From NCBI RefSeq assembly GCF_000384255.1, contig NZ_KB913035.1, positions 186,001-250,000 of the forward strand: a stretch of DNA of 64,000 nt. The letters run 5' to 3'. Positions 19,954 through 31,047 of the stretch are shown here, in pieces. The position numbers were made by a program, and so were the translations under genes. The notes below the pieces were generated by a model, which searched no databases, was not told the origin of the DNA, and worked only from the letters and a program-made list of their open reading frames with translations. The DNA comes from Methylotenera mobilis 13. GTDB taxonomy: Bacteria; Pseudomonadota; Gammaproteobacteria; Burkholderiales; Methylophilaceae. Positions within the stretch are counted from its first letter, which is position 1. The number at the start of each line of letters is the position of its first letter.

Positions 19954-20025
19954 ATGTGGACAACACCAGCAGCAACAGAAATGCGTTTTGGCTTCGAAGT
20001 TACAATGTACGTAATGAACAAGTAA
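19954..20025 (+). CDS. pqqA: PQQ precursor peptide PqqA
   Basis: A 23-codon gene whose peptide begins MWTTPAATEMRFGFEVTM and ends in YVMNK. It carries the conserved Glu and Tyr of the EVTMY motif that PqqE crosslinks to build pyrroloquinoline quinone, the cofactor of methanol and other alcohol dehydrogenases. AAAGGAGAATTACT gives a strong ribosome site. A terminator follows 34 bp later, and no pqqB-E genes are adjacent, so this copy is transcribed alone. Methylotrophs often carry separate or extra pqqA copies (general knowledge). It is too short for routine gene calling. Confidence 0.95.
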   Translation: MWTTPAATEMRFGFEVTMYVMNK

Positions 20026-20058
20026 TTCGCGTTTACTTATAGTCAATCATGACTAATC

Positions 20059-20090
20059 AAAAAGCCTAGTCAGTGATGATTAGGCTTTTT
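20059..20090. terminator. pqqA terminator
   Basis: AAAAAGCCTA and TAGGCTTTTT form a 10-bp stem around a 12-base loop, with T runs on both strands. It ends the pqqA transcript and can also end the leftward GNAT transcript. Confidence 0.9.
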
Positions 20091-20116
20091 TAATATCTAA
20101 AGTTTATCTTAATTGC

Positions 20117-20584
20117 TTATATATCAATGCGTTGCATATCTCGATGTAAAATCCCCGCATCAAGATAAGTCTCACTACATGCCGTAAATCCAAACTTCTC
20201 ATAAAACCCGATTGCATGCACTTGTGCGGACAACGCAATAACACGCACCCCTAACTGCTGATAATAAGCAATTGCCGCATTTAATAACGCCGAACCCACA
20301 CCTAAGCCACGCCAAGGCTGCATGACTGCCATACGACCTATACTGCCGTCGCCTAACAGCCTTGCACAACCGATTGCCTCACCTGCATCACTTAGTGCAA
20401 TCAAATGTTGGGATGCTTCATCCAGCCCATCCCACTCTAATGCAATAGGTACATGCTGCTCAACGATAAATACAGCTTCACGCACAGCAATCAATTGTTT
20501 CGCGTGTGTCTGCCATGTAACTTTTTCAATATTGAAACTATCTTGCAATGTTAACCCCTTGCGAGCGTTGGCAGTAACAGGCAT
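20117..20584 (-). CDS. GNAT family acetyltransferase
   Basis: A 155-residue single-domain GNAT protein. The acetyl-CoA pyrophosphate-binding loop is visible in GRMAVMQPWRGLGVGSALL, followed by SAQVHAIGFYEKFGF, the usual C-terminal motif B. It probably acetylates an amine on a small molecule or protein; the substrate cannot be told from sequence. The ATG at 20584 has AAGG about 9 bp upstream. It is divergent from doxX. Confidence 0.85.
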   Translation of the reverse strand: MPVTANARKGLTLQDSFNIEKVTWQTHAKQLIAVREAVFIVEQHVPIALEWDGLDEASQHLIALSDAGEAIGCARLLGDGSIGRMAVMQPWRGLGVGSALLNAAIAYYQQLGVRVIALSAQVHAIGFYEKFGFTACSETYLDAGILHRDMQRIDI

Positions 20585-20623
20585 TATGCAACCTTGGTCT
20601 TTAATTAATGATTAAGGTTTTAT

Positions 20624-20998
20624 ATGCAAAAATACTTAGCAACTTTAGCTCGAATTTTATTAGCGCAACTCTTTTTAGTACAAGTTATAGTGCTCATTAT
20701 TGGTTTTACAAGCAACCCTGATGGATATCAGCAATATCAGGCAAGCTTAGGCAGCATGGGTTTGCCTGGCATTTTTGCCCCACTGATTATTTTAGTGAAC
20801 ACAATTGGTGGCTTAGCTTTATTACTAGGTTACAAAACCAAAGCTTTTGCATTGGTGATGGCGATTTATATTGTAGGCTTAACGCTATTGCTTAAATTAC
20901 CTTTGTTGCAATACTTAGCAATCGCTGGTGGCCTATTATTGCTATACGCAAACCCGAATACTGCTTGTAGCTTAGACAACCTTAAGAAAAAAGCTTAA
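20624..20998 (+). CDS. DoxX family membrane protein
   Basis: A 124-residue protein with four transmembrane helices and the DoxX family pattern (ARILLAQLFL ... ILVNTIGGLALLLGYKTK). DoxX relatives occur with thiosulfate:quinone oxidoreductases and redox stress proteins, but most are uncharacterised. TAAGGTTTT precedes the ATG. A terminator follows 29 bp after the stop. Confidence 0.82.
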   Translation: MQKYLATLARILLAQLFLVQVIVLIIGFTSNPDGYQQYQASLGSMGLPGIFAPLIILVNTIGGLALLLGYKTKAFALVMAIYIVGLTLLLKLPLLQYLAIAGGLLLLYANPNTACSLDNLKKKA

Positions 20999-21026
20999 AT
21001 TAAACTTGGCTATTAAATAGCACAGC

Positions 21027-21053
21027 AAAAAGCGGCAGACATTGCCGCTTTTT
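21027..21053. terminator. Bidirectional terminator between doxX and MBL hydrolase
   Basis: GCGGCA-gacat-TGCCGC extended by A and T runs, located between two convergent genes and touching the stop codon of the leftward one. Confidence 0.88.
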
Positions 21054-21991
21054 TATTCCCATTCCAAAACAGGGTAAATTGTATTTACATTGCGTCGATT
21101 AGCAATTTCAAACAGTTTCCATTGATTACGCTCACTCTCAGCTGCGGTATCCATTGTTTTTTCCATACTCACATTACTCTTAATGCTGGCTCGCACATCA
21201 TTCAACAACACTGATAAATAGCGTTCAGCATTGCCTAAAGCAGCCACCCAATCTTGAGTGACTGGCCCATGGCCCGGAACTACTTGTTTGGCAGGGCTAT
21301 TTTTAAGTTTTATTATTTCTGCAATTAATCCTTTAATATCGCCCTCAACCACTGGTGTACGTTCTATAAATAATAAATCACCAGCAAATAAAGTGCCGGT
21401 TTTACGATCAATCAACGTGATATCAGTATTGGTATGCGCTAACGGATGCGCATTTAATACCAGTACTCTATCGCCTAAATCAAGCTCCAACGTAGTTTTA
21501 ACAACCAGTGTCGGCTTAATCAGCTCACTGCCTTTTGCATCATCGTGTAAAAAGCGCTCATTGAGCTTAGTATATTGCTCACTTCTCACATCCATTGCAT
21601 TGCCTAACTTCTCATGACCTACGAACTCTGGCTTTGGCTCACTTTGGTTCTTGGGTAAAAATGCAGCATTGCCGTAAATATGGTCAGGGTGCACATGCGT
21701 ATTAATCACATACAACACTGGCAAAGGTGTCACTTTACGAATAGCTGCCTGTAATTGCTGACCAACTTTCAAGCTTCCGCCTGTATCAATCACCGCAACG
21801 CCCTTACTACCAACCACAAAGCTAATATTACAGATATCACCCTGATACCCAGTATCAATATCTAAATGCTCACCATGATGCACATAAATACCATCTGCCA
21901 CCGACTTAACTATAAAGTCGTCCTGCTGTACTTGCGCATGTGAACAGCTAATCATTGAAAACAGACTCATGGTTATCATTAAAATTTTCAT
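21053..21991 (-). CDS. Secreted MBL-fold metallohydrolase, quinoprotein relay type
   Basis: A 312-residue metallo-beta-lactamase-fold protein with an N-terminal signal sequence (hydrophobic residues about 3-15 ending SCSHAQ, possibly a lipobox). Zinc ligands are visible in THVHPDH (HxHxDH), AHTNTD, FAGDLLF (bridging Asp) and the final VPGHGP. Overall it resembles the SoxH-like hydrolases called quinoprotein relay system zinc metallohydrolases, found with PQQ-dependent dehydrogenases. Its location 1 kb from pqqA and next to a divergent cytochrome b561 supports a periplasmic redox role (inference). The substrate is unknown. Confidence 0.85.
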   Translation of the reverse strand: MKILMITMSLFSMISCSHAQVQQDDFIVKSVADGIYVHHGEHLDIDTGYQGDICNISFVVGSKGVAVIDTGGSLKVGQQLQAAIRKVTPLPVLYVINTHVHPDHIYGNAAFLPKNQSEPKPEFVGHEKLGNAMDVRSEQYTKLNERFLHDDAKGSELIKPTLVVKTTLELDLGDRVLVLNAHPLAHTNTDITLIDRKTGTLFAGDLLFIERTPVVEGDIKGLIAEIIKLKNSPAKQVVPGHGPVTQDWVAALGNAERYLSVLLNDVRASIKSNVSMEKTMDTAAESERNQWKLFEIANRRNVNTIYPVLEWE

Positions 21992-22102
21992 GAATGATTC
22001 CTTGCGTTAAGGTTAGCGTTTAGAATATCCGTGTTTTATGCAATCATTTGCTGTGGCCACGGTCACATTTGAATGTCAATTTAGTGCTACTAGGATATTA
22101 CT

Positions 22103-22702
22103 ATGAATCAAGCTTCTACACGCTATACAAAACCCGCTGTTATTCTTCACTGGCTAATCGCACTTGTTATTTTTGCGATGTTTGCATTAGGCTGGTACAT
22201 GAGTGAACTACCTAAAGAGGCACCTAAACAATCTGCTTTTGATCTGTTTGACTTAGGCATTTATACATGGGAACTTGCCAAAGAAGCTAGCCCAAGAACT
22301 TTTTACTTTAATTTACATAAATCAATTGGTATTACATTACTTGCACTTATCGCTATTCGTGTGTTGTGGCGTATTACACATCGCCCTCCTGCAATGCTCA
22401 CCTCCTACAAACCATGGGAGAAAAAGTTAGCCACAGGTACGCATCATTTATTGTATTTACTCATGGTAGCAATGCCAGTCACGGGCCTAATCATGGCAGT
22501 GAACAGTAAATACGGTGTCATGTGGTTTGGTATGGATTTTATTGCCGGTTTAGACAACAGCAATATGCGCGACTTATTTAAAGAAGCGCACGAAATTATT
22601 GGTGCTATATTGTTGATCGCAGTAATCATTCATATTGCAGGTGCTTTAAAACATAAATTTATTGATAAAGATGGCACGATGAAACGCATGTCATTTAAAT
22701 AA
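22103..22702 (+). CDS. Cytochrome b561 family protein (YceJ type)
   Basis: A 199-residue four-helix membrane cytochrome of the prokaryotic b561 family. Likely heme ligands are the His in VILHWLIAL, the His in FNLHKSIGI, GTHHLLYLLM and the final KEAHEIIGAILL/VIIHIAG histidines. Such proteins exchange electrons between the quinone pool and periplasmic partners or superoxide. AGGATATTACT precedes the ATG. It is divergent from the MBL hydrolase, and the two may share regulation. Confidence 0.9.
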   Translation: MNQASTRYTKPAVILHWLIALVIFAMFALGWYMSELPKEAPKQSAFDLFDLGIYTWELAKEASPRTFYFNLHKSIGITLLALIAIRVLWRITHRPPAMLTSYKPWEKKLATGTHHLLYLLMVAMPVTGLIMAVNSKYGVMWFGMDFIAGLDNSNMRDLFKEAHEIIGAILLIAVIIHIAGALKHKFIDKDGTMKRMSFK

Positions 22703-22729
22703 TCTGCTATTCAAATATACTAACTTCCA

Positions 22730-22760
22730 TTAAAAAGCCCGCTATAAGCGGGCTTTTTAA
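22730..22760. terminator. Bidirectional terminator between cytochrome b561 and terC
   Basis: A 14-bp stem TTAAAAAGCCCGCT-ata-AGCGGGCTTTTTAA separates two convergent genes. Confidence 0.92.
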
Positions 22761-23723
22761 TTATGATTTCGCTTTTCTTGTCGCTAATAAACTGAGCAAC
22801 ATACTTGTACCTAGCACTGCCACTACTACCCCTAATGAAACCGCCACTGGGATTTTGAACCACTCTACAATCAACATCTTTATACCAACAAATATCAATA
22901 CTAGCGCCAAACCAAATTTCAGCAAATGAAAACGCTCAGCCATATCAGCTAATAAGAAATACAGTGCTCTCAAGCCCATAATAGCAAAGATATTGGAGGT
23001 AAACACAATAAACGGGTCATTGGTAATCGCAAAAATTGCAGGGATACTGTCCATTGCAAAAATCACATCTGAAAACTCAATCAATACCAATACTAAAAAC
23101 ATAGGGGTAAACCAGCGTACACCATTCTTAGTAATCCAAAACTTATCAGCATGATATTTATCTGTAATACGAACATGTTGACGTAGCCATTTGAGCAAAG
23201 GGTTTGTTGCTAAATTCGGCTCATGGTCCGCAAACACAAACATCTTGATACCCGTAATCAGTAAGAACGCACCAAATACATACAGAACCCAATGGAACTG
23301 CGCAATCAACCACGCGCCAATTAAAATCATTAGCGCACGCAAGATAATAGCGCCCAATACCCCATAAACCAATATACGTTTTTGGTATTCCAACGGCACA
23401 GCAAAATAACTAAAAATCATCACAAACACGAAGATATTATCCATCGCCAGCGTTTTTTCTAATAAGTAGCCTGTGAGATACTCCATCGCTCTAGCATCGG
23501 CAATCGCTCTTCCACTGGTATAGTCAAGCCAAGCCCATAAGGCTGCACCAAACACCATCGCCAGCGTAAACCATACTAGCGACCAAATGAGCGCCTCGCG
23601 CGCCCCTACTTTATGCGCCCCCTTGCGACCTAACGCAAACATATCAATGGCAAGCATGGCGACTACAAATATGCCAAAACCTCCCCACATCCACCAAGTG
23701 CCTATCGACTGCAGTTCGTTCAT
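22761..23723 (-). CDS. TerC family integral membrane protein (Alx-like)
   Basis: A 320-residue protein with about eight or nine transmembrane helices. It shows the TerC features MDNIFVFVMIFSYFAVP and EFSDVIFAMDSIPAIFAIT, whose buried acidic residues are thought to bind metal. Alx in E. coli is a manganese exporter induced at high pH; TerC proteins are also tied to tellurite resistance and metal loading. I chose the ATG at 23723, preceded by GAGGCGTAC; the earlier in-frame start adds 22 unconvincing residues. No Mn riboswitch (yybP-ykoY) was seen in the leader. Confidence 0.9.
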   Translation of the reverse strand: MNELQSIGTWWMWGGFGIFVVAMLAIDMFALGRKGAHKVGAREALIWSLVWFTLAMVFGAALWAWLDYTSGRAIADARAMEYLTGYLLEKTLAMDNIFVFVMIFSYFAVPLEYQKRILVYGVLGAIILRALMILIGAWLIAQFHWVLYVFGAFLLITGIKMFVFADHEPNLATNPLLKWLRQHVRITDKYHADKFWITKNGVRWFTPMFLVLVLIEFSDVIFAMDSIPAIFAITNDPFIVFTSNIFAIMGLRALYFLLADMAERFHLLKFGLALVLIFVGIKMLIVEWFKIPVAVSLGVVVAVLGTSMLLSLLATRKAKS

Positions 23724-23794
23724 GTACGCCTCTATCTTATTAATCTCTATTAACCAACGTGCTACATTGGCTATTATGTTGCCAAACAAAAATA

Positions 23795-23827
23795 AGGCTG
23801 AGAAATATTGCTTATATCTCTCAGCCT
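23795..23827 (-). terminator. htpX terminator
   Basis: On the reverse strand a 9-bp stem AGGCTGAGA / TCTCAGCCT is followed by TTATTTTTGTTT, 46 bp after the htpX stop and ahead of terC. Confidence 0.8.
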
Positions 23828-23873
23828 CTCATTACTTAACTGCTACATTACTAAAAGTAGCAACTTGTATTTA

Positions 23874-24743
23874 TTATGATTCACGCAATGCTGCAATACG
23901 CTCATCCAGCCCAGGGTGGCTAGCAAATAGTTTTGATAACCCACCTTTACCAGAGATACCAAATGCAGCCATTTGTTCAGGCAATGCTGATGGTTCGTGT
24001 TGTGCTTGCAAACGTTGCAATGCCGCAATCATTTTGTTTTTACTTGATAATTTAGCAGCGCCAGCATCTGCTCTAAATTCACGCTGACGTGAAAACCACA
24101 TCACGATCATTGAAGCCAAAATACCTAATACAAATTGTGCAATCATCATGGTGATAAAAAAAGCGGGGCCTGTACCGCGCTCTGTTTTAAACACCACTTT
24201 ATCCACAACATAACCAATCACGCGGGATAAAAACATCACAAAGGTGTTCACAACGCCTTGAATCAACGTCAATGTCACCATATCACCGTTAGCAATATGC
24301 GATATTTCATGCGCCAATACTGCTTCAGCTTCATCCTTGGTCATTGCATTCAATAGGCCGCTAGAAACCGCGACTAATGAGCTATTTTTAGTCATACCAG
24401 TTGCAAATGCATTGACCTCTGGTGTATCAAAAATTGCTACTTCAGGCATCTTAATGCCAACGGCATCGGCTTGTGCGCGCACTGTTTTTACCAACCATAT
24501 TTCAGTCGCTGTGCGTGGCTCTTCAATCACCACAGCGCCCGACATACGTTTTGCGGTCCATTTAGAGATCGCTAGTGAGATAAATGCACCACCAAAACCC
24601 ATGATGGCAGAAAACACTAATAAATTACTTAAGTCTAAGCCATTTGCATTCAAGTACGGCTCTACACCTAAAATACGCATGGTAATAGATAGCACGAACA
24701 CAATGGCTAAGTTGGTTGCTAGAAAATATAAAATACGTTTCAT
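23874..24743 (-). CDS. htpX: Membrane protease HtpX
   Basis: A 289-residue inner-membrane zinc metalloprotease that degrades damaged membrane proteins under heat or envelope stress. Two N-terminal transmembrane helices precede the HEISH zinc motif (in [13 protein letters not shown]). Two further helices follow, then the third zinc ligand Glu in [19 protein letters not shown] lies 6 bp before the ATG. The length fits the family. Confidence 0.96.
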   Translation of the reverse strand: MKRILYFLATNLAIVFVLSITMRILGVEPYLNANGLDLSNLLVFSAIMGFGGAFISLAISKWTAKRMSGAVVIEEPRTATEIWLVKTVRAQADAVGIKMPEVAIFDTPEVNAFATGMTKNSSLVAVSSGLLNAMTKDEAEAVLAHEISHIANGDMVTLTLIQGVVNTFVMFLSRVIGYVVDKVVFKTERGTGPAFFITMMIAQFVLGILASMIVMWFSRQREFRADAGAAKLSSKNKMIAALQRLQAQHEPSALPEQMAAFGISGKGGLSKLFASHPGLDERIAALRES

Positions 24744-24881
24744 ATGGTCTCCTTCGGTTTAATCCGCTACCTATTAAATCAGGCATGACGACAATGTTGC
24801 TACTTTAGTCTGTTTCTATATTCAATAAAAGCAGAATATTTCTGATTGATTATTCGGTTTTTACGAGCTATTGTGCATACT

Positions 24882-25775
24882 ATGATTAATTACAAACAAT
24901 TCCACTACTTTTGGGCTGTGGCAAAGGCTGGCAGCATCGTACGTGCCAGCAAGCAGTTACATTTAACTCCGCAAACCATCAGTGGGCAAATAGCCATTCT
25001 AGAAGCCTCACTTGGTGTGTCATTATTTAGAAAAGTAGGTCGTGGCATTGAGCTTACAGAAACTGGAGAGTTAGCACTCACTTATGCTGATGATATTTTC
25101 CAAACAGGCAATGCACTAGAGGAAACATTGCGTGCAGGCTCTAAAGAACGTTATCGCCTGTTTAGAGTGGGTATTTCAGATGCAGTTCCAAAATCTATTG
25201 CTTACCGCCTATTAGCGCCAGCAATGTCACTGGTTGAACCCATTAAAATTATTTGTCGCGAAGGTAAATTAGAGTCTTTACTTGGTGACCTAGCAATTCA
25301 CCGCCTAGATTTAGTTCTGTCGGATAGGCCTATGCCTAGTGAAATTGATATCAAAGGCCGTAGTCATGAACTACTAGAGTGCGGCTTAAGCTTCTTCGCA
25401 GCTCCCTCCCTGACTCAGTCTTATGAAGAGGTATTTCCACAGAACCTCACTAACGCGCCACTCTTAGTACCGGGCGAGGATAGTGCTGTTCGTAAGCGGC
25501 TAATGTCATGGCTAAATACTCTACGCATTCAACCACAAATTGTCGGTGAGTTTGATGATAGCGCTCTCATGCGCGCATTTGGACAAGCTGGCGTTGGTAT
25601 TTTCTGTGCCCCATCTATTATTGCAGATGAGGTCATCACACAACACAATGTGATTAAAATTGGTGAAACCAACCAAGTGGTAGAGCGATTCTATGCCATC
25701 TCTGTAGAAAGACGTGCTAACCACCCGGCTGTAGTCGCAATTAGCACGGCATCATCAAAGATAACTAACACATAG
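24882..25775 (+). CDS. nhaR: LysR-type regulator NhaR
   Basis: A 297-residue LysR-type regulator. The N-terminal winged helix reads INYKQFHYFWAVAKAGSIV ... LHLTPQTISGQIAILE, which is characteristic of NhaR, an activator of the Na+/H+ antiporter gene nhaA and of some adhesin genes. The effector domain follows to the C-terminus. I chose the ATG at 24882; an upstream frame from 24846 adds 12 residues not seen in the family. No nhaA is adjacent, so the target is elsewhere or different. It is divergent from htpX. Confidence 0.85.
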   Translation: MINYKQFHYFWAVAKAGSIVRASKQLHLTPQTISGQIAILEASLGVSLFRKVGRGIELTETGELALTYADDIFQTGNALEETLRAGSKERYRLFRVGISDAVPKSIAYRLLAPAMSLVEPIKIICREGKLESLLGDLAIHRLDLVLSDRPMPSEIDIKGRSHELLECGLSFFAAPSLTQSYEEVFPQNLTNAPLLVPGEDSAVRKRLMSWLNTLRIQPQIVGEFDDSALMRAFGQAGVGIFCAPSIIADEVITQHNVIKIGETNQVVERFYAISVERRANHPAVVAISTASSKITNT

Positions 25776-25836
25776 AACTTATCATCTAAACATAACTCAT
25801 ATTTAGCATTAAATTTAGACATTCATGAGGTTATAG

Positions 25837-26577
25837 ATGCGCAATCCAATGTTTCGACACTTAGTTTTTGCCATATTAAGTATCATTTCTTTCAATAATG
25901 CCTATGCTTGCTTAGACGATAAGGCAATCGTGCAGCTAAAAGTGAATGAAGAAGCGCACTTAATTTCACGCAACGTAGCCACGATGACTGATGCAATTGA
26001 GGACAAGCTTTTATCAGTCCAGGTGAAACAACTCGATGACACATGTTGCATCACGATTACATATAGATTACCTGATGAAGATATCGCCGAAGCTAATAAA
26101 TTACTGGATAGTAATCCAGCAAAGCGCATTATGCTTGCTGGCCAAGGCTATGTTTTACCAACACAAAGTACATTGATTGCAAACGCTGGTGTTAATTTAA
26201 ATCCTCTATCCATTAAACATCAGGATATTCTGCAAAGCGCGGATTTAGGAAGAAACAGAGCGTCTGTTGAGTTGTTATATGCAACCCTTGCACAAACGCG
26301 CGCTGTGATTATCCCCAATACTAAAAATACTGAACCATGGCCAATAAGCCTGATTGATCAAGAGAAAAGTTTATGCGAAAGCCAATATACTAGTGATAGC
26401 AACCAGAGCGCATGCACTTGCAAAACTGATGCTATCAGCAAAAAAGTTAGTCCTCGCCAATTAAGATACATCAAATATCTACAAAATGACCCTTACTCCT
26501 CTACTACTAGCGCGCTTGCTATTTATCGTGACTTATCAGAACAAGTTAATTTTGAATGTAAATTAATTAAACGCTAA
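25837..26577 (+). CDS. Exported cysteine-containing protein, hypothetical
   Basis: A 246-residue protein with a probable signal peptide (hydrophobic residues about 9-23, cut near NNAYA before CLDD). The mature part has seven cysteines, including a CC pair and a C-T-C motif, suggesting disulfides in the periplasm. No domain is recognised. GAGG precedes the ATG at 25837. It follows nhaR by 61 bp and could share its transcript. Confidence 0.65.
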   Translation: MRNPMFRHLVFAILSIISFNNAYACLDDKAIVQLKVNEEAHLISRNVATMTDAIEDKLLSVQVKQLDDTCCITITYRLPDEDIAEANKLLDSNPAKRIMLAGQGYVLPTQSTLIANAGVNLNPLSIKHQDILQSADLGRNRASVELLYATLAQTRAVIIPNTKNTEPWPISLIDQEKSLCESQYTSDSNQSACTCKTDAISKKVSPRQLRYIKYLQNDPYSSTTSALAIYRDLSEQVNFECKLIKR

Positions 26578-26616
26578 TAATCATCAACATAGACAGTAGA
26601 TGATAGTCTACATCTT

Positions 26617-27048
26617 CTACTGTTCTTTATCGATGAGCTTAATTTCATTTTCCTCACACCATGCTAGCAAAGCATCATCTGAGGCTTGCTCTTCAAATGC
26701 ATACCATTTTTCAAGCAAGCCTTGATACTGCAACATATCTTTAAAGCGCCTGTAGGCACCACGCTTACGAAAAAGGCTTGCTACAAAGTTGTATTCATCG
26801 GGTAACGTCTGGTCAATAAATGTTAGCGCTAAGGATTGACCTAGCTTTAACTCATTTTTATGGGGTACTTCCACATAATCCAAGGATGTTTCGAGGTCTT
26901 TTGGCACCTCTTCTTCTAGGTCTAATGTCGTTGATGTCCAGTAAATGACACCAGTTTTCTTGCATACATACGCATTGTTCTCGTCACGTGAGCCTGAGCT
27001 AACAAACTCAAAGGCATTTCTTATTTCACTAAAATCTAAGCTCAGCAT
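26617..27048 (-). CDS. UPF0158 family protein
   Basis: A 143-residue soluble protein. The first half (LDFSEIRNAFEFVSS ... AYVCKKTGVIYW) and the later FRKRGAYRRFKDML ... WYAFE match the UPF0158 family, whose function is unknown. It is convergent with the exported protein; a small dyad around 26590-26616 lies between them. No start anomaly. Confidence 0.8.
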   Translation of the reverse strand: MLSLDFSEIRNAFEFVSSGSRDENNAYVCKKTGVIYWTSTTLDLEEEVPKDLETSLDYVEVPHKNELKLGQSLALTFIDQTLPDEYNFVASLFRKRGAYRRFKDMLQYQGLLEKWYAFEEQASDDALLAWCEENEIKLIDKEQ

Positions 27049-27079
27049 TATTCAAACATTCCTTTGCTTGATTAACATT

Positions 27080-27487
27080 TCATTCATCTCGATTAGCAAC
27101 GCCACTGGTTTGCTGCGCATCTAAAATTCTAGGTAAATTAATTTCTATCCAATCTACCAACAACTCAACTTGTTTCGCCAGCTCCGCACCCAATGGCGTT
27201 AAGGAGTACTCCACATGCGGAGGCACCACAGGATAAGACACGCGCATCACAAAACCATCAGCCTCTAAGGTCTGCAATGTTTGCGCCAACATTTTTTCAC
27301 TGACCCCACTTAATTTTCTCCGCAAATCACTAAAGCGATGCGTCCCTAGTAACAGCGCAACCAAAACTAGCCCACCCCAACGGTTGGTAACGTGTTTAAG
27401 TATTTCACGTGATGGACATTGATCTGAAAACACCTCGCCGCGCATCATCTGCTCTGACAACTTATTTGATTGATTGATGTTGTTCAT
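27080..27487 (-). CDS. qorR: HxlR-family regulator, QorR-like
   Basis: A 135-residue winged-helix regulator of the HxlR family: CPSREILKHVTNRWGGLVLV, FSDLRRKLSGVSEKMLAQTL and the C-terminal YSLTPLGAEL wing. It is divergent from a QorB-like quinone reductase gene, the same arrangement as ytfH (qorR)-qorB in other proteobacteria, where the regulator responds to redox or quinone stress through a cysteine near the N-terminus (here C in DQCPSRE). A palindrome in the shared promoter is its probable operator. Confidence 0.85.
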   Translation of the reverse strand: MNNINQSNKLSEQMMRGEVFSDQCPSREILKHVTNRWGGLVLVALLLGTHRFSDLRRKLSGVSEKMLAQTLQTLEADGFVMRVSYPVVPPHVEYSLTPLGAELAKQVELLVDWIEINLPRILDAQQTSGVANRDE

Positions 27488-27509
27488 ACTTACCTTTTTG
27501 TACGTACTT

Positions 27510-27524
27510 ACTAATAGTTAGTAT
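27510..27524. promoter_or_regulatory. Palindromic operator between qorR and qorB
   Basis: TACTAA-TAG-TTAGTA is a perfect 6-bp inverted repeat with a 3-bp centre, in the 90-bp gap between the divergent genes, overlapping the likely promoters. The dyad form fits a dimeric HxlR regulator. Confidence 0.65.
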
Positions 27525-27577
27525 ATAGATTATGATGCTTTCCACCTATTCATTTTTTCAGACTAGAAAGGTTTTAC

Positions 27578-28426
27578 ATGATCGTTATTACAGGTGCAAC
27601 AGGTCAATTAGGCCGATTAGTGATTGCCTCACTATTAAAAACAACCCCTGCTTCTAACATAGTCGCCGCAGTTCGCAATGTTGATAAAGCCAAAGAGCTA
27701 ACTGATTTGGGTGTACAAGTACGCTATGCAGATTACAACCAACCAGCGTCATGGGATGCCGCGTTAGCAGGTGCAAGCAAAGTTTTACTCATTTCATCCA
27801 GTGAGGTCGGCCAACGCTTTGCGCAACATAAAACGGTAATCGATGCCGCAAAAAGAGCAAATATTAAGTTATTCGCCTATACCAGCCTATTACATGCAGA
27901 CACCTCCCCACTAGCCTTAGCGGCAGAACATGTCGCTACCGAACAATACCTAGCAAATGCAAATCTACCCTTTGTATTACTACGCCACGGATGGTACACA
28001 GAAAACTATACCGTAGCCTTAGGCGCAAGCATCGCCCACGGTGCGCTATATGGGTGTGCCTCGGATGGGAAAATCGCCTCTGCCAGCCGTGCAGACTACG
28101 CACAAGCAGATGCCACCGTACTCACCTCAGAAAATCAAGCAGGGAAAGTATATGAACTAGCTGGAGACTACGCTTACACACTGACAGAGTTAGCGGCAGA
28201 GGTATCCCAACAAACTGGAAAACCCATCAATTACATCAACCTAGCAGAGCAAGAGTATCAAGCGGTTTTAGTCAACGTAGGCTTACCAGAAGCGTTTGCG
28301 CAACTGATTGCAGATTCAGACACAGGTGCATCCAAAGGCGCACTCTATGACAACAGCCAACAACTTAGCCAACTAATTGGCAGAGCAACTACGCCGTTGA
28401 AAGAAAGTGTCGCCGCAGCTATCTAA
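27578..28426 (+). CDS. qorB: NAD(P)H:quinone oxidoreductase, QorB/NmrA type
   Basis: A 282-residue atypical SDR. The N-terminal nucleotide-binding loop is ITGATGQLGRLVI and the QorB-like phrase AAVRNVDKAKELTDLGVQVRYADY follows; the C-terminal part holds the substrate pocket. E. coli QorB reduces quinones with NADPH. AAAGG lies about 11 bp before the ATG at 27578. It is paired with a divergent HxlR regulator. Confidence 0.9.
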   Translation: MIVITGATGQLGRLVIASLLKTTPASNIVAAVRNVDKAKELTDLGVQVRYADYNQPASWDAALAGASKVLLISSSEVGQRFAQHKTVIDAAKRANIKLFAYTSLLHADTSPLALAAEHVATEQYLANANLPFVLLRHGWYTENYTVALGASIAHGALYGCASDGKIASASRADYAQADATVLTSENQAGKVYELAGDYAYTLTELAAEVSQQTGKPINYINLAEQEYQAVLVNVGLPEAFAQLIADSDTGASKGALYDNSQQLSQLIGRATTPLKESVAAAI

Positions 28427-28469
28427 TTTAATTACGTTGAGATAAGCAGTGCATCTAATTGTACTAACT

Positions 28470-28493
28470 AAAACGGCAACCAATTGGTTGCCG
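28470..28493 (-). terminator. gyrB terminator (palindrome)
   Basis: The palindrome CGGCAACCAATTGGTTGCCG lies between convergent qorB and gyrB; on the reverse strand it is followed by TTTTAGTT, so it best fits the end of the gyrB transcript. Confidence 0.75.
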
Positions 28494-28538
28494 CTCTAAG
28501 TTAATGGTATTCAACTGTGATATGTAGCTAATACAAAC

Positions 28539-31043
<2,505 letters not shown>

Positions 31044-31047
31044 AGAT

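Noticed and set aside
23724-23873. Manganese (yybP-ykoY) riboswitch ahead of terC
   Set aside because: The leader shows the htpX terminator but not the conserved aptamer core.
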